From NCBI GenBank assembly GCA_047967505.1, contig CM106539.1: a DNA stretch of 64,000 nucleotides, one strand, 5' to 3'. Numbering within the stretch: the stretch's first letter is position 1; every line of letters begins with the position of its first letter. The notes beneath the pieces were generated by a model. The model saw only the letters and a program-made list of their open reading frames with translations, was not told the DNA's origin and did not search any database. Origin of the DNA: Dipteris shenzhenensis (Eukaryota > Polypodiophyta > Polypodiopsida > Gleicheniales). Of this stretch, positions 23,078-33,781 are shown in pieces. The position numbers and the translations under genes were made by a program.

Positions 23078-23228
23078 CAAATTTGGGAGGCCACTCACAC
23101 CCTAGCAACCATTTGCAACTAGCAACAGGGCTCTGGTTGCATGATGTCAGATTTAGAGTTTTCAGGGGGTTCTTTTGCTTGAAAATAATGCACATGGTTG
23201 CTAGGGTGTCAGTGGCCTCCCAAATTTG
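23078..23228. repeat. Foldback (hairpin) element 1
   Basis: The first 34 bases, starting CAAATTTGGGAGGCCACT and continuing through CACCCTAGCAACCA, are repeated in inverted orientation at 23195-23228 with one mismatch. The interior is not strongly paired. It shares its ends with the hairpin at 23437-23705. Confidence 0.85.
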
Positions 23229-23436
23229 ATTTAAAGAAAATAAGGTTGAGGGTTTAGGATACAAAACCCAACCAAATGTTATGATTTTAAACCCAAGACA
23301 TCTTGCCATTGTCACTTGCCATGCCACTTGCCCTGCCACTTGCCTACCACTTGCACCTACCACTTGCCCTTGACACATGCCCCTGCCACTCCATTTGTGT
23401 AAACAATTAGGGTTATGGTTTTTTCATAGATGAAAA

Positions 23437-23705
23437 TTCATATCTTTAAAAAATTATATTTAGGAGTCCACTGGGACCCTAGCAACCCAGATGTGCATCA
23501 ATTTTATGCCAAAAAACCCTTGCATGCCCAAAGTCCAACATTGTGCACCCAGTTTCATGCATGAAAGCCCAGTTTCATGCATGAAACTGGGCTCTAGTCG
23601 CACAATGTTGGATTTTGGGATTGCAGGGGTTTTTTGGAATAAAATTGATGCACATGGTTGCTAGTGTCCCAATGGCCTCCCAAATATAATTTTTTAAAGA
23701 TATGA
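23437..23705. repeat. Foldback (hairpin) element 2, long imperfect palindrome
   Basis: The two arms (about 23437-23566 and 23593-23705) are inverted copies of each other over roughly 110-130 bases. A perfect 26-base palindrome lies at the centre (23567-23592, GCCCAGTTTCAT then ATGAAACTGGGC around a GC step). The flanks carry the phrase GGGTTATGGTTTT, also found beside hairpin 1. It has the structure of a non-autonomous foldback/MITE element. Confidence 0.85.
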
Positions 23706-26700
23706 AAAATCATTTGTGAAAACCCTTATTAATTCTTGAAAAATGATATTTTATTAATTTATATAATCTTTGGGTTTTGATGTAATATGTTGGTTGCACG
23801 ATATGTTATGGGTTGATGAGTATACCGGATGAAAGGGTGGAGCCAGAGGGTCTTCTGGTGGGGGAATGGCATCGATCGGCCACTACATCAACAGAGTAGC
23901 TCAACACATTTTGGTGTTCCATCGACAATTATCGCCAGATAGAAAGATGAGCATCATGAAGTTCAGGGTCCTCAGTCAGATGGTGAAGATGGCGCCCATC
24001 CGTCCTACTACTGATCGCATTGTTCTAATTAGGCATAGTGTAGCTTTACTTTTAGTGGCAACAACATACCAATAGGTGGAGCAAATACTCATGCCCAGTT
24101 ACAAACGCGTGCTCCTTTTCTTAGAAGAGCATGAGTCGGATGCTGATGTAGAGAGTGCATTGAGGACTCCCCCTAAGTAGACATTGGAGATCACCAATCC
24201 TAGTAAGCCATAGATGACACGTGGTGACAATGCCTCGATCCAAAAACACCCAAACAACTTACACCTAAATTGTACCCTAAACTCTTGACAAGGGCAAGGC
24301 ACCCATGACCATCGAGCCACTATGCCTATATTCTCTCACCCTCCTCACCGACCCCACCTACGGATCCTCTATAGAGTCTCTATGGACCATGCTCCTAAAG
24401 GATCAAATAAGGGCACTCTGTCACAACTAGCATGTGACCAAGGAGGAGCTCGAGGTGGTCAGACTCCGTTTTGACTTGGATAGTAAGGCCTATAGCAAGC
24501 AAGGGATGAGTTGGACAAGGAAATCTTATTTGGCTGAAGTAGGTGCAATACCACCTATATACTATCAGCTCCAATTATTCAAAGAATCTATAGCCAAAGT
24601 CGATTCCAAATTGGACCAAATAGCTCCAAGCACCCCCCACTTCTGACCCGTTTGATGTCCCCACTATCACCACCCATGCCAAAGACTCATGGCCGAAAGA
24701 AATCCATGGATTGGAAATAGATCCTCCAACTAACTCATGAGAAAGCCAAGCTCAGTGAAAAGGTGATTTTGATAAATGCATGCAGACCCAAGAGCTTTAT
24801 CATGAGCGACATAATTTATAGGGAGAACTGGTGATCTCCTCATCTTTAGAAACTAGGTTGTCCAAGAGGTGGCATGCCTTAGCATCCAGCACCTAGCACA
24901 ACTGGCCGCATAGGCAAACATACCACAACCTTTATGGTATATGACCTTGTCCCAACCCACATAGGCCCATGCCTAGCATTGAGTTGTGTTGCTTCCCCTG
25001 GTAGCTCCACCTCTACCTTCACTTTCTTGAGTTATAGCAAGTTCGGCAGTCATTACCCCTCCAATTGATTTTGATGACACCAAGGAGGTGGTTGACCCAT
25101 GACCCTCCATTTGTTGGATGGTATTGCAAAACGCTCAAGGCTCAACACCAAGCATTTTTCAAGGAACTTTTCGAGCATGACTTCTATCTTCATTGAGGCT
25201 ATAGGTGGCAACATAGTTCATGAGCAGCTCAAAGCACATCCTCAGCTCGCATCTTCATCTCCATGGTAGTAGGATCTCAAAAACATATTTAGAGGCCATT
25301 GGATCACTTCCAACTGGATGGTGGTACATACATAGATCCTCCATAGATCCAACCGACAGCATCATTTGTGTCATTTTTTACTTTAAATCAGTAGTGTTCA
25401 AGCTGTTTGGGTTCTTAGCCTTAACATTGCCTAACTTGATGTATATACTTTTGTAGGTCCTCAATAGGAATCTAACTTCTTACTCGTGCCTTGTGATGGT
25501 GTGGAAAATTTTCATCTAATCCCTAGGTTATGCCAAAGTGTTACCAATTGAGCAAATCCAACTCCGGTAGGTCCATTTTTGGTAACATTGTGGTCTCTGA
25601 CCGCTTAGTTGGAGTCATCCAAATCCTAGTTAAAAGCACATCTATCAAGTAATTATGGCTAGGCAGAATTAGCCAAGGACTTTATGGCCACACTACATAA
25701 TCAAGTTAGGATCATTGCTACCATAGCGCATTTTTGCAGTCAATAGTTTAACTATATCCTAGTTAAAGTCCTTGGCATATCACAAGTCGTGGATGACTCT
25801 TGGTAGAAAAATAGGCTTTACAGGGAATACCACCCCATTGTAAGTGGTTGTTAAACTTGAGTTGTCTTCATAATACAAACTATTCTTAGCTTTGTGGTCT
25901 CTAGTGTTGTGTGATTGAACTCTATAGTGGTGTAGGAGATGTATTCGTCACATACAAGACTTCCAACACTAAGGGAATTATGGACTCAAAAAGGGCCTCT
26001 TGCATTAGGTCCTTGACAAATGTGATTAGGCCAAATGAGAAAGCTCAAGCATTAAATTGAATGGAGGGTTTCTTGAGTACTCATTGGTGAAACCGATTGG
26101 TCCCCACTCCAAATTATTCAAAATGAGGAAGCTCAAGCATTAAAAGAATGGAGAGTTTCTTCCTCCTCCTCATTGGTGAAACTGATAGGTCCCCACTTCA
26201 AATTACTATAATCACCAAGGTAAAGAGAGTTCTTAACTGTTGAAGGACACATGGCTTTCAAGATGTGGTTGGATGACATATGATCCAATGGTTCTAAAAA
26301 GGAGGTCACCCACGCTTTAATGGCACATGCTGGCAGCTAGGAGTGTGGAAGAGAGACATTACATATCAAGAAGATCTAACAATCATATTGAGGCATTGTG
26401 TAAAGCAGCATGCAATCCATTCTATGAAAGCATAATCCAATGGATTAAGATCATTTCTCCAAGTGCACTGTTGGATGTTGATCCAATGGATCTTATCTAA
26501 TGTGCATGCTTTAAAGGTATGGCTAGCAGTGGCTAGGGCTTTTAATGTGGGCCATTATATCTTAAGAAGACCGAATAGCTCTAATCTGGTTCTTTTCGAT
26601 GGAGTACATGTACTACCTAGGGTGCTAGCATGGCATGTGGTACGCATCGTTGGGATGGATTGATTGTGGATATATCTTCTCACTGCCTAGGGTACACATG

Positions 26701-27049
26701 GAAATCACATAGCCAATTGGGTCTCTATGCATTTAATATCTTGTAAAGTGTATAGGGGAGCCATTGGATCTAGGTTGTCCAACTCTCTACAGGTGGAGTC
26801 AATCACATGCCCTTAGATCAAAATAAAGGATCTAGGGTATAGAAGAGGTGATGTACTTAGGCTGTTAGATGCATGCTCCATGCATCTCCACCATCCACAC
26901 TAAATCCAAAGGACTTTAATGCTCATGAAATTCTCCTCTTATCACCACTTTTGCCCTTATAAATTAAGCACTTGGCCTCCACTGAACCAATTCCTTAATC
27001 GCCCCCTTATGAGGCCCTTTTTGAGTCCAATATTCCCCTTTCCTTTTAG

Positions 27050-27255
27050 TTTCCTATTTCGTTTTTGTTCTTTTTGCTTTGTGTGTAATGTCATATGTTT
27101 AAGTTGTGACTTGACCTGAACACATTAAGTCTTTGCCTTGACTCATTTTCTTTGTTTTCAACTCCCAACATTCTATTGTTGTAAACATTGTATGGATACA
27201 TTGATTAATGAAGTAAAGAAAGCATTTGTTGACACATGGTGTCTGAAATTTTGTA
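27050..27255 (+). other. Possible LTR 3' end and primer-binding region (repeat X copy 1)
   Basis: The sequence has a T-rich promoter-like stretch, ends GTTGACACA, and is followed at once by TGGTGTCTGAAA; copy 2 reads TGGTGCCTAAA at the same place. A CA terminus followed by TGG is the arrangement expected at an LTR/primer-binding-site junction. No clear tRNA match was established. Confidence 0.3.
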
Positions 27256-27511
27256 TCTCCCATGTGGGCTTCAAACTTTAATGCCTCTTGATTTGGAAAA
27301 TCTTGGGTACGGTATATGAAAAGTCTTGCTACATTGTTTATTTACTTTCAGATGAGGAAAGAAATGGCACAAAAAGACATGTTTGCAATGTTTGCAGAAT
27401 GACAAACAATGTGAAGGAGAAAGACTCCTTATAGAGTAGTAGTAGGTAGTGGTGGTAGATGTATGCATTCAAAAATTGCCATCAAAGTGATGAACACGAG
27501 ATGTGGTCTCA

Positions 27512-27579
27512 CGTTCTACTGACTACTAGTCTCGGGTATTCAAGCCGTTCTACTGACTACTAGTCTCGGGTATTCAAAT
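27512..27579. repeat. 34-bp tandem duplication
   Basis: Two adjacent units starting CGTTCTACTGACTACTAGTC (27512-27545 and 27546-27579). Copy 2 of repeat X has one unit, so the duplication arose after the X copies separated. Confidence 0.9.
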
Positions 27580-27659
27580 GATTTAGCCTACACCCTAAAA
27601 TTTCTAGAGTGACAACTCTATAACACCACAATAAATATACGCCTAGGTGTATATACTCT

Positions 27660-27840
27660 CTAAATTGAGATATGGCCTATGCAAAGTGAAAGGGGTGCAT
27701 AACTTAGATCAACTAATTGCAAACAAGGATTGCTTCGGTTGGTCAAATGGCTATTCCAGACTATCAAGTGCATTTCAATAAGTTTGGATGCTTTGTAGAG
27801 GAGTTTCATAATGGCAAAGTGGAAGTGGGAAAGATTGTTG
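27660..27840 (+). pseudogene. Ty1/copia protease/pre-integrase relic (repeat X copy 1, part 1)
   Basis: Plus-strand translation includes SVGQM and YQVHFNKFGCFVEEF, the segment that precedes the GAG-pre-integrase domain in copia elements (usually LLSVGQLxxxGYxVxF). It is interrupted at 27840 by the LINE-bearing insertion and resumes at about 29209. Confidence 0.65.
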
Positions 27841-27894
27841 CAGAGATCAACTCCTGTACTAAGGCACATGGGCACTGGGCCAGGTAGGTTTTTG

Positions 27895-28690
27895 ATGGCA
27901 GCATTTCACCCTTGACCACATCCTCACCTTATGAGAAGTCATTGAGGAGGTGCGATCCAGATCCCATAAAGTTTATGCTTGCCACGTAGACTTTCGAAAG
28001 GCTTTTGACACAATCCCATGAGCCTGCTTGATTTGGAGAGTTCAAAAGATGTAGATACCAAGAGTCATGTTTTGGGGTATGATAAGCTTGTATGAGTCTA
28101 TCAAAGGGAGGGTACGTGCACCTAGAGGTCTATTAGATTGGGTTGAGAGCATGATCAGGGTGAAGCAAGGATGACCACTTACATTGATGAGATTACTACT
28201 TTCATCAATTTCCTAGGAGGAGAGGTGTCCTTGCTTCTAGACTTGATGATACAGACCTACTATACGCAGATGACATAGTTCTAATTTCCTCTTCTGTGAC
28301 AGGCCTACAATGGCATCTTGAGAATCTAAAGGCGTTTTCTAGAAAGAAAGAGAGAGATTTGACAGTTAACCTTGGAAAGACCAAGGTTATGATTTTCAAC
28401 ACTTCACAAGCAATACTTGTATTGCATAGTTTCACTTACCAAGGGGACCCAGTGGAGATAGTATAGACATACACTTACCTTGGGGCAGTTTTTGTGGGGC
28501 CTATCTTCACAATGACACACCTCTCGAGCGTGACTCACACAAGGACAGGGAGCTCTACCACAGTTGGAGAGACAGACGTGCTAGGTGCACTTCCAAGACC
28601 CCCAACAAAGGGGTGGCTCTTTGATACACTAACTAGACCACCAGCTGTTGGAGGCCAACATCTCCTAATGTCACCTTACTGAGTGAGGTC
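27895..28690 (+). pseudogene. LINE reverse transcriptase (partial, degenerate)
   Basis: Recognisable motifs in order: VYACHVDFRKAFDTIP (RT block with catalytic Asp), VKQG in the template-binding block (normally R-V/Q-x-Q-G-C-P-L-S-P), LDDTDLLYADDIVLISSS with the YADD catalytic box, LGKTKVMIF, TYTYLGAVF and KGWLFDTLTRP. These are the successive RT blocks of plant LINE elements. Frameshifts separate the blocks. The endonuclease domain and C-terminus are absent. Confidence 0.8.
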
Positions 28691-28693
28691 ATT

Positions 28694-28827
28694 TCTTGTG
28701 GGTGTGCCCACCCCCCATTAGGGTAGGGCTGACTTTAGGTTTGCATGGCTATCCGAGGCCTCTTGTGGGTGTGCCCACCCCCCACTAGGGTAGGGCTGAC
28801 TTTAGGTTTGCATGGCTATCCGAGGCC
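28694..28827. repeat. 67-bp tandem duplication
   Basis: Units 28694-28760 and 28761-28827 differ at a single visible base (CCCCATTAGGG versus CCCCACTAGGG), and a few bases of a third unit follow. The high identity suggests it is younger than the surrounding relics. Confidence 0.95.
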
Positions 28828-29208
28828 TCTTGATGTTCCATATGTTGCCACTATGGATATGGAGGATCCCAAGAGGGATGTGGGTCTATACAGCCAAGTT
28901 GAGGGCTTCGTCTGGCCTATTACAACTAGAGCTTCCTGGGGTTACAGACAGATTCTTGCTGATTAAGTGCACTATGAAGGGCAGGTCAAAGGCAATGTGT
29001 CTCACCATTTGGCGAGAATGGTAGTTCTCATAAGAGAATAAAGAGTAATCTTTATTAGAATTGACTCCGTTCAAAGAATGGTGAAGTTGGTTAATCAAGA
29101 ATAAGTTTTATTATTCTTTACTTTTGCCTTGCATTGCTAAAAAGAGAACTGTGGGGACACCCACAAGGGACTAGAAATAGTCCAAGAACTAGAATGCATG
29201 CCAAAGAT

Positions 29209-29500
29209 CAAATGAGAGGAAGATTGTTCACATTTGATGCAAGAAATCCCTATTTGCAGCAAGATATGCATGCCACTAGTGCCCCCAAACAAGATTAAGA
29301 GGCTAAACTTTGGCACAAAAGACTTGGGCACATTAACTATAGATGCTTGAAGAAGATGCAAACCAAAGAATTGCTGAGAGGGCTACTTATATTTGGCCAA
29401 TTAGATTTTAGCCATTGAAATGAGGTACCATTTCATTAGGGAGGTACTTGAGGACAAGCGCATAAAGCTTGTCAAGGTCCATCTGCAAGGATCTCCAAAT
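29209..29500 (+). pseudogene. Ty1/copia GAG-pre-integrase and RNase H end (repeat X copy 1, part 2)
   Basis: Translation gives KLWHKRLGHINYRCLKKMQ, the GAG-pre-integrase motif (W-H-x-R-L-G-H). Within about 90 bases comes IEMRYHFIREVLEDKRIKLV, the end of copia RNase H. The integrase core and RT that should lie between these are missing, so the element is internally deleted. Confidence 0.7.
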
Positions 29501-29552
29501 AATAAAACTGAGCTATAGTTAATTCTAACCTAACCCAATGATAACCATTCTC

Positions 29553-29770
29553 TCTATCTGCGTATTCCCAAGGAATCCAAGACCCTATGTATTGCACAAG
29601 TTAGGACGTTATCCCCCAAATACTATGGCCCATTCAAGATTATCCGAAGGATTGGCCAAGTTGCATATGGACTGGAATTGCCTCCTAATGTAAGCATTCA
29701 TCCAGTCTTTCACATCACTAGACTAAAGGAAGTATTGGGTGCTGAGGATCAAGTAGTAACTTCTCAATAA
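29553..29770 (+). pseudogene. Ty3/gypsy integrase C-terminal remnant
   Basis: Encodes VRTLSPKYYGPFKIIRRIGQ, then VAYGLELPPN and IHPVFHITRLKE. This is the conserved C-terminal region of chromovirus-type gypsy integrases, unlike that of elements A-C. It is fused directly to the copia RNase H end. Copy 2 of repeat X has the same fusion but ends near 43632. Confidence 0.75.
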
Positions 29771-29920
29771 CTTTTTGAGGTTTTTCAAAGGGTTGCATCC
29801 ATCATATAGCCACCCTCTTTCTTCCCCTCTAATTCTTTATTGTCTAAACCTAACTCTTTCCTTTTTTTACTCTATTCACTTCTTCTTCCCTTTACATACA
29901 TACTACATACATGCATGCAT

Positions 29921-29962
<42 letters not shown>
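29921..29962. repeat. (AC)n microsatellite
   Basis: About 40 bases of AC dinucleotides preceded by ATGC units. Confidence 0.97.
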
Positions 29963-29966
<4 letters not shown>

Positions 29967-29997
29967 TCATGCTTCAAACACCTAAGTCTCTAATGAG

Positions 29998-30500
29998 GTT
30001 GATTCTCAAAATATTAGTGCTTGTACCATTTGCTCGCGTCCATCAACGCAATCTGTCCTCATCTCAATTGCCATTCTCTTGAAATGACATTGAATCTCAG
30101 AATATTATTGCCTCATCAACACCCTCTAGTCTATCATAGATATCCCAAGGCCAGCTTCTCCCTTATTGTATTAGACATGTTGTAGTTGAATGTGGTCTCT
30201 AATTCCATATTATTGCTTCATCAACGCCCTCTAGTCTATCACAGATATCCCGAGGCCATATCTTATCCCTTGTATTAAAAAAGTTGTAGTTGAATGTGTT
30301 CTATGATTCCTTTTATCAGTTATGATGGATAATCACTATGCTTAACTTTCGTAAGTTTGGCACACATATTAAGCTCAATGCACCTTTGTGGAGTAGTTCT
30401 TAATAAAGCAACAATTCAACAATAGTGAGGTCTTTTTCTTAATATTTAACCTATTAACCACAGACAAACAAAAAAGAAACAAGGACACATGGCAGCTTTG
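29998..30500 (+). repeat. Direct repeat Y, copy 1
   Basis: Similar to 38270-38672 (both start TTGATTCTCAAAATA and share GGACACRTGG near the end). Copy 1 has an internal duplication of the TCAACRCCCTCTAGTCTATC segment. The copia element at 30655-37266 lies between the two Y copies. Confidence 0.8.
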
Positions 30501-30654
30501 AATGTTGTATAACGGCAATAGAAATAAAGATCAGAAAAGATGCACAAAAGTGAAAAAAGAGCATATCAAAAAAAGTATGGATAAAGGTGTACAACTTAAT
30601 CTTCACTTCCCCCTCTTAAGTTGCAATTGGCAAAGACCAAGTTGATGTCAAAAG

Positions 30655-31006
30655 TATGAAGATAGTGGGAGAGAAGGAAGGAGTCTCACTTGTGGCTTTC
30701 TCACATACACAATGGGGGAATACACACAAAGGCGGAGGCTGAAAATAGTTTTCCTCTTCTTAGTTGTGAAAGCCAAAAGAACTCTAGTACAAAGAAATAG
30801 AAGAGCCCTATATGTGGGTCTCAAACCAAACTCAGCTAACTAAGGTGGCATACTAACTGAGCCATGAACTAGAGTACATAAGGATAGCTGTCATCCAGCT
30901 ATTATTCATGGGTAGTGTACCAACCGCATCTGCAGCTAACAAGTCGGTGACATAAATGCACAACGGTCACCCTGGCATATCACGAGTGGAGCTCGATATC
31001 TCAACA
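30655..31006 (-). repeat. Copia 3' LTR
   Basis: About 352 bases, aligned with 36940-37266 over nearly all their length. On the minus strand it starts TGTTGAGATATC just after the polypurine tract and ends CTATCTTCATA, a mutated form of the CA terminus kept in the 5' LTR. Confidence 0.9.
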
Positions 31007-31015
31007 CTCCCCCTT
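31007..31015 (-). promoter_or_regulatory. Polypurine tract
   Basis: Minus strand reads AAGGGGGAG immediately before the LTR start TGTTGAG, the standard second-strand priming site of plant copia elements. Confidence 0.85.
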
Positions 31016-31016
31016 G

Positions 31017-31945
31017 AGTTCAATCCCAATTCCTGCGCACCAACTCAAATCTAGCCTGGTAATAGTCATATAAATCAAACTTCCTACTATGTGCTTGTAC
31101 ATAGTAGGGTCTTCTAGACGCTCACCTGCATCTGTGCTCGGCTTCACATTCTGCTCCAAAGGGACTGGAATAGGTTTACAGCCTGTCATCCCATATTTGG
31201 ACAACATGTCCAAAGTACCTCTGTAAGAGCCGTATCCCACTTGGTGATCTAATCACCTCAATGCCCAAGACATAACGCAGCTCTCCCAAATCCTTCATCT
31301 CAAACTTCTGCTTCAATAGCATTTTCACATGAAGGATATCTTCATTAGTATCACCTGTGATGATCAAATCATCAACATAAATGGCAAGCAGCATAATACC
31401 TTTCTCTGTTTTTCTCACATAAAGTGAGAAATATGCCTTGGAAATCTGAAAGCCAATAGTGACAAGATATTGTCCTTTCTTGTCAGACCATGCTCTAGGT
31501 GCTTGCTTCAAGCCATACAAGGCTTTCTTCAACCTGCAAACAAACTTAGGATGAACATCATGAACATAACCTGGTGGTTGCTCCATAAAAACCTCTTCTT
31601 GCAAATCACTAGAAGGCATTCTTTACCCTTCTTTACATCCATCTGATGTAAAGACCATCCCTTTGATGTAGCCATAGCAATGACTGCTCTTATGGTTGCC
31701 ATCCTTGCAACTGGACTGAATGTTTCTTCATAATCAATGCTATATGTCTGTGCATACCCCTTGACAACTAATCTTGCCTTGTATCAGTTCACAGAACCAT
31801 CTGCATTGTGCTTCATCTTATAAACCCACTTACAGCCAATTGCATTCTTGTCTTTAGGTAAAGGCACCAATTCCCATGTAGCATTTGCTTCCAAGGCATC
31901 CATTTCTTCATCCATGGCTTTCTCCCATTTTTCTTTTCCCATGGC
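31017..31945 (-). pseudogene. Copia reverse transcriptase (RNase H missing)
   Basis: Minus-strand motifs in order: [48 protein letters not shown], the open frame 31619-31176 with [18 protein letters not shown], and LLAIYVDDLIITGDT (catalytic YVDD). The open frame 31240-31001 then continues with MLSKYGMTGCKPIPVPLEQN and GSLIYMTITRLDL. The frame reaches the polypurine tract straight after this, so the RNase H domain is deleted. Stops near 31625 and 31785 and a frameshift near 31210 inactivate it. Confidence 0.9.
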
Positions 31946-32105
31946 TTGCTCAAAAGAAGTGGGTTCTGGTTCCTATATCACTTTGACCATATAGGCATAG
32001 TGAATGGCTGTAAATCCATCATATTTCAGCCTATCCACAGGATACCTAGCTTTGGTAGACCTGCACAAAATAGGCTCACTTCCAGGTGCTCTCAAAACAT
32101 CCCTG

Positions 32106-33771
32106 GTCTTCCTTACTCCAGGTGTAACAACAGAAGGAATACCCAACTCATCATCAATGCTCTGTTCTCAGCCACTGGGGATTCACCATCCACATAAGAG
32201 TGACCTGCATTCACATCAAACATGGGCTGATCTACCTTCTCTTTTCCTTTTCGTGATACTTGCATACCACTATCTGCATTGCTTTGAGGAGATTCTCCTG
32301 ATCTCAATTTGCCTGTCCATGGCAAAGTATGTGAGCCACTGCTAGAGGACACTGCAGGTCCACTAATATTTTGTGATTGCTGCTGTAAATTTCGTGCAGC
32401 ATTACCATTTTGTGCATCTACATCATCAATCACGTTTACTCCTTTATACCAGCTGCTCATCTCATCAAAAACAACATCTCCGCTCACTGTAAACTTATGA
32501 GTAGAAGGGTTATAGCATCTATACCCTTTCTATTGCAGAGAATAACCAATAAAAATGCACTTCTCAGCTTTTGGATCCAACTTGGACCTCAACTCATCTG
32601 GCACATGAACATAGGCAATCCAACCAAAAATTTTCAAATGAGAAATATCTTGTTTCCTACCAGTATACATCTCCTCTGGCGTCATGCCATGTATTGCTGC
32701 AGTGGGAGTCCTGTTCATCATGTAAACTACTGTAGCAACTGCTTCAGCCCAATAATAATCTGGTAGGTCTTTTTCATTTAGCATGGCCCGAGATACCTCT
32801 CCAATATGCCTATTTTTCCTTTCTGCAAGTCCATTTTGCTGTGGGGTATGACTGCATGAATATTGCTGCTTTATGCCATGCTCGTGCAGGAACCTTGCAA
32901 ACTCATTTGAGAGGTACTCTCCCCCTCCATCTGACCTTAGGCATTTTATTTGCAGGCCTGTTTCTTTTTCAACCATAGCTTTGAAAGCTTTGAAATGCCC
33001 AAACACTTCACTTTTCTTTTTCATAAAATACACCCAAACTTTTCTGTTGTAGTCATCAATAAAAGTGACAAAATAATGACAGCCTCCAATAGATGCAGCT
33101 TTAGTAGTCCACACATCAGAGTGTATTAATTCCAATGGCTTCTTACTCTTTTGAACATGTCTAGGAAATGGTTTCCTTGCCTGTTTTCCAAATTGAAAGG
33201 CTTCACATACCTTATGCATTTCTGCAACCTTGAATTTAGGCAATCCTGCAACAATATTTTGGGCCTGCATTGATTTAAGTCGTTGTACATTAACATGACC
33301 AATGCGTTTATGCTAGATATAAATATCTACAACTACGCCAGTCCCACGCGCAAACATTGCTGCACTCAATTCAGGCATGTCCGCATCCAACGTAAACATC
33401 CTGCCCTTCTTCTTCCCTTTTGCTATCAAGCGATCGTTATTTTTCATATCCTCAACAAAGCATCCATGAGGATTAAATTTGACCTGCAAGCCCTGCTCAA
33501 CCATTTGACCAATAGAAACCAGGTTCTTGGTGATATTTGGGACATGAAATACATCAGACAGGTATTTCTTTTTCCCATCCTGCATAGACAAAGGAATTTT
33601 ACCAATCTGCACCATAGGATGTGCAGTATCATTAGCAGTCTCCACAAATCCTGGTCTTTCCATTTTCCTTGCATCTTGCATCCATTCTGCATGACCTGTT
33701 ATGTGGTTTGATGCACCTGAGTCAACATACCACACATCATTGCTTTCTTATGCACTTGTCATAGAATTGGT
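32106..33771 (-). pseudogene. Copia protease/integrase, duplicated unit I (RT-proximal)
   Basis: Protease motif VWYVDSGASNHITGHAEWMQ in open frame 33735-33313; integrase core in 33270-32530 with FVTFIDDYNRKVWVYF (first Asp), LRSDGGGEYLSNEF (second Asp) and TPQQNGLAERKNR (Glu); downstream linker in 32487-32113. A stop near 33312 removes part of the GAG-pre-integrase motif. The unit is a diverged copy of 33782-35420. Confidence 0.9.
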
Positions 33772-33781
33772 TTTTTCTTTT

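Larger units (their letters stand above)
27841..29208 (+). mobile_element. Insertion carrying a LINE (non-LTR retrotransposon) fragment
   Basis: This block is missing from copy 2 of repeat X, which reads straight through between the equivalent bases near 43190. It contains a LINE reverse transcriptase and a 67-base tandem duplication, and it disrupts a copia coding relic. Neither a poly-A tail nor target-site duplications could be defined. Confidence 0.75.
24068..29663 (+). repeat. Segmental direct repeat X, copy 1 (with LINE insertion)
   Basis: Near-continuous similarity to 39244-43632, from CCAATAGGTGGAGCAAATAC onward. It covers an anonymous 5' part, an LTR-like stretch (about 25900-27236), copia PR/integrase relics and a gypsy integrase tail. 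The two copies differ by substitutions and several indels. The largest are about 1.37 kb present only here (27841-29208) and about 225 bases present only in copy 2 (42490-42714). Confidence 0.85.

Noticed and set aside
23866-25456. Small ORFs in the anonymous part of repeat X
   Set aside because: Short, not aligned in phase between the two X copies, and lacking motifs.
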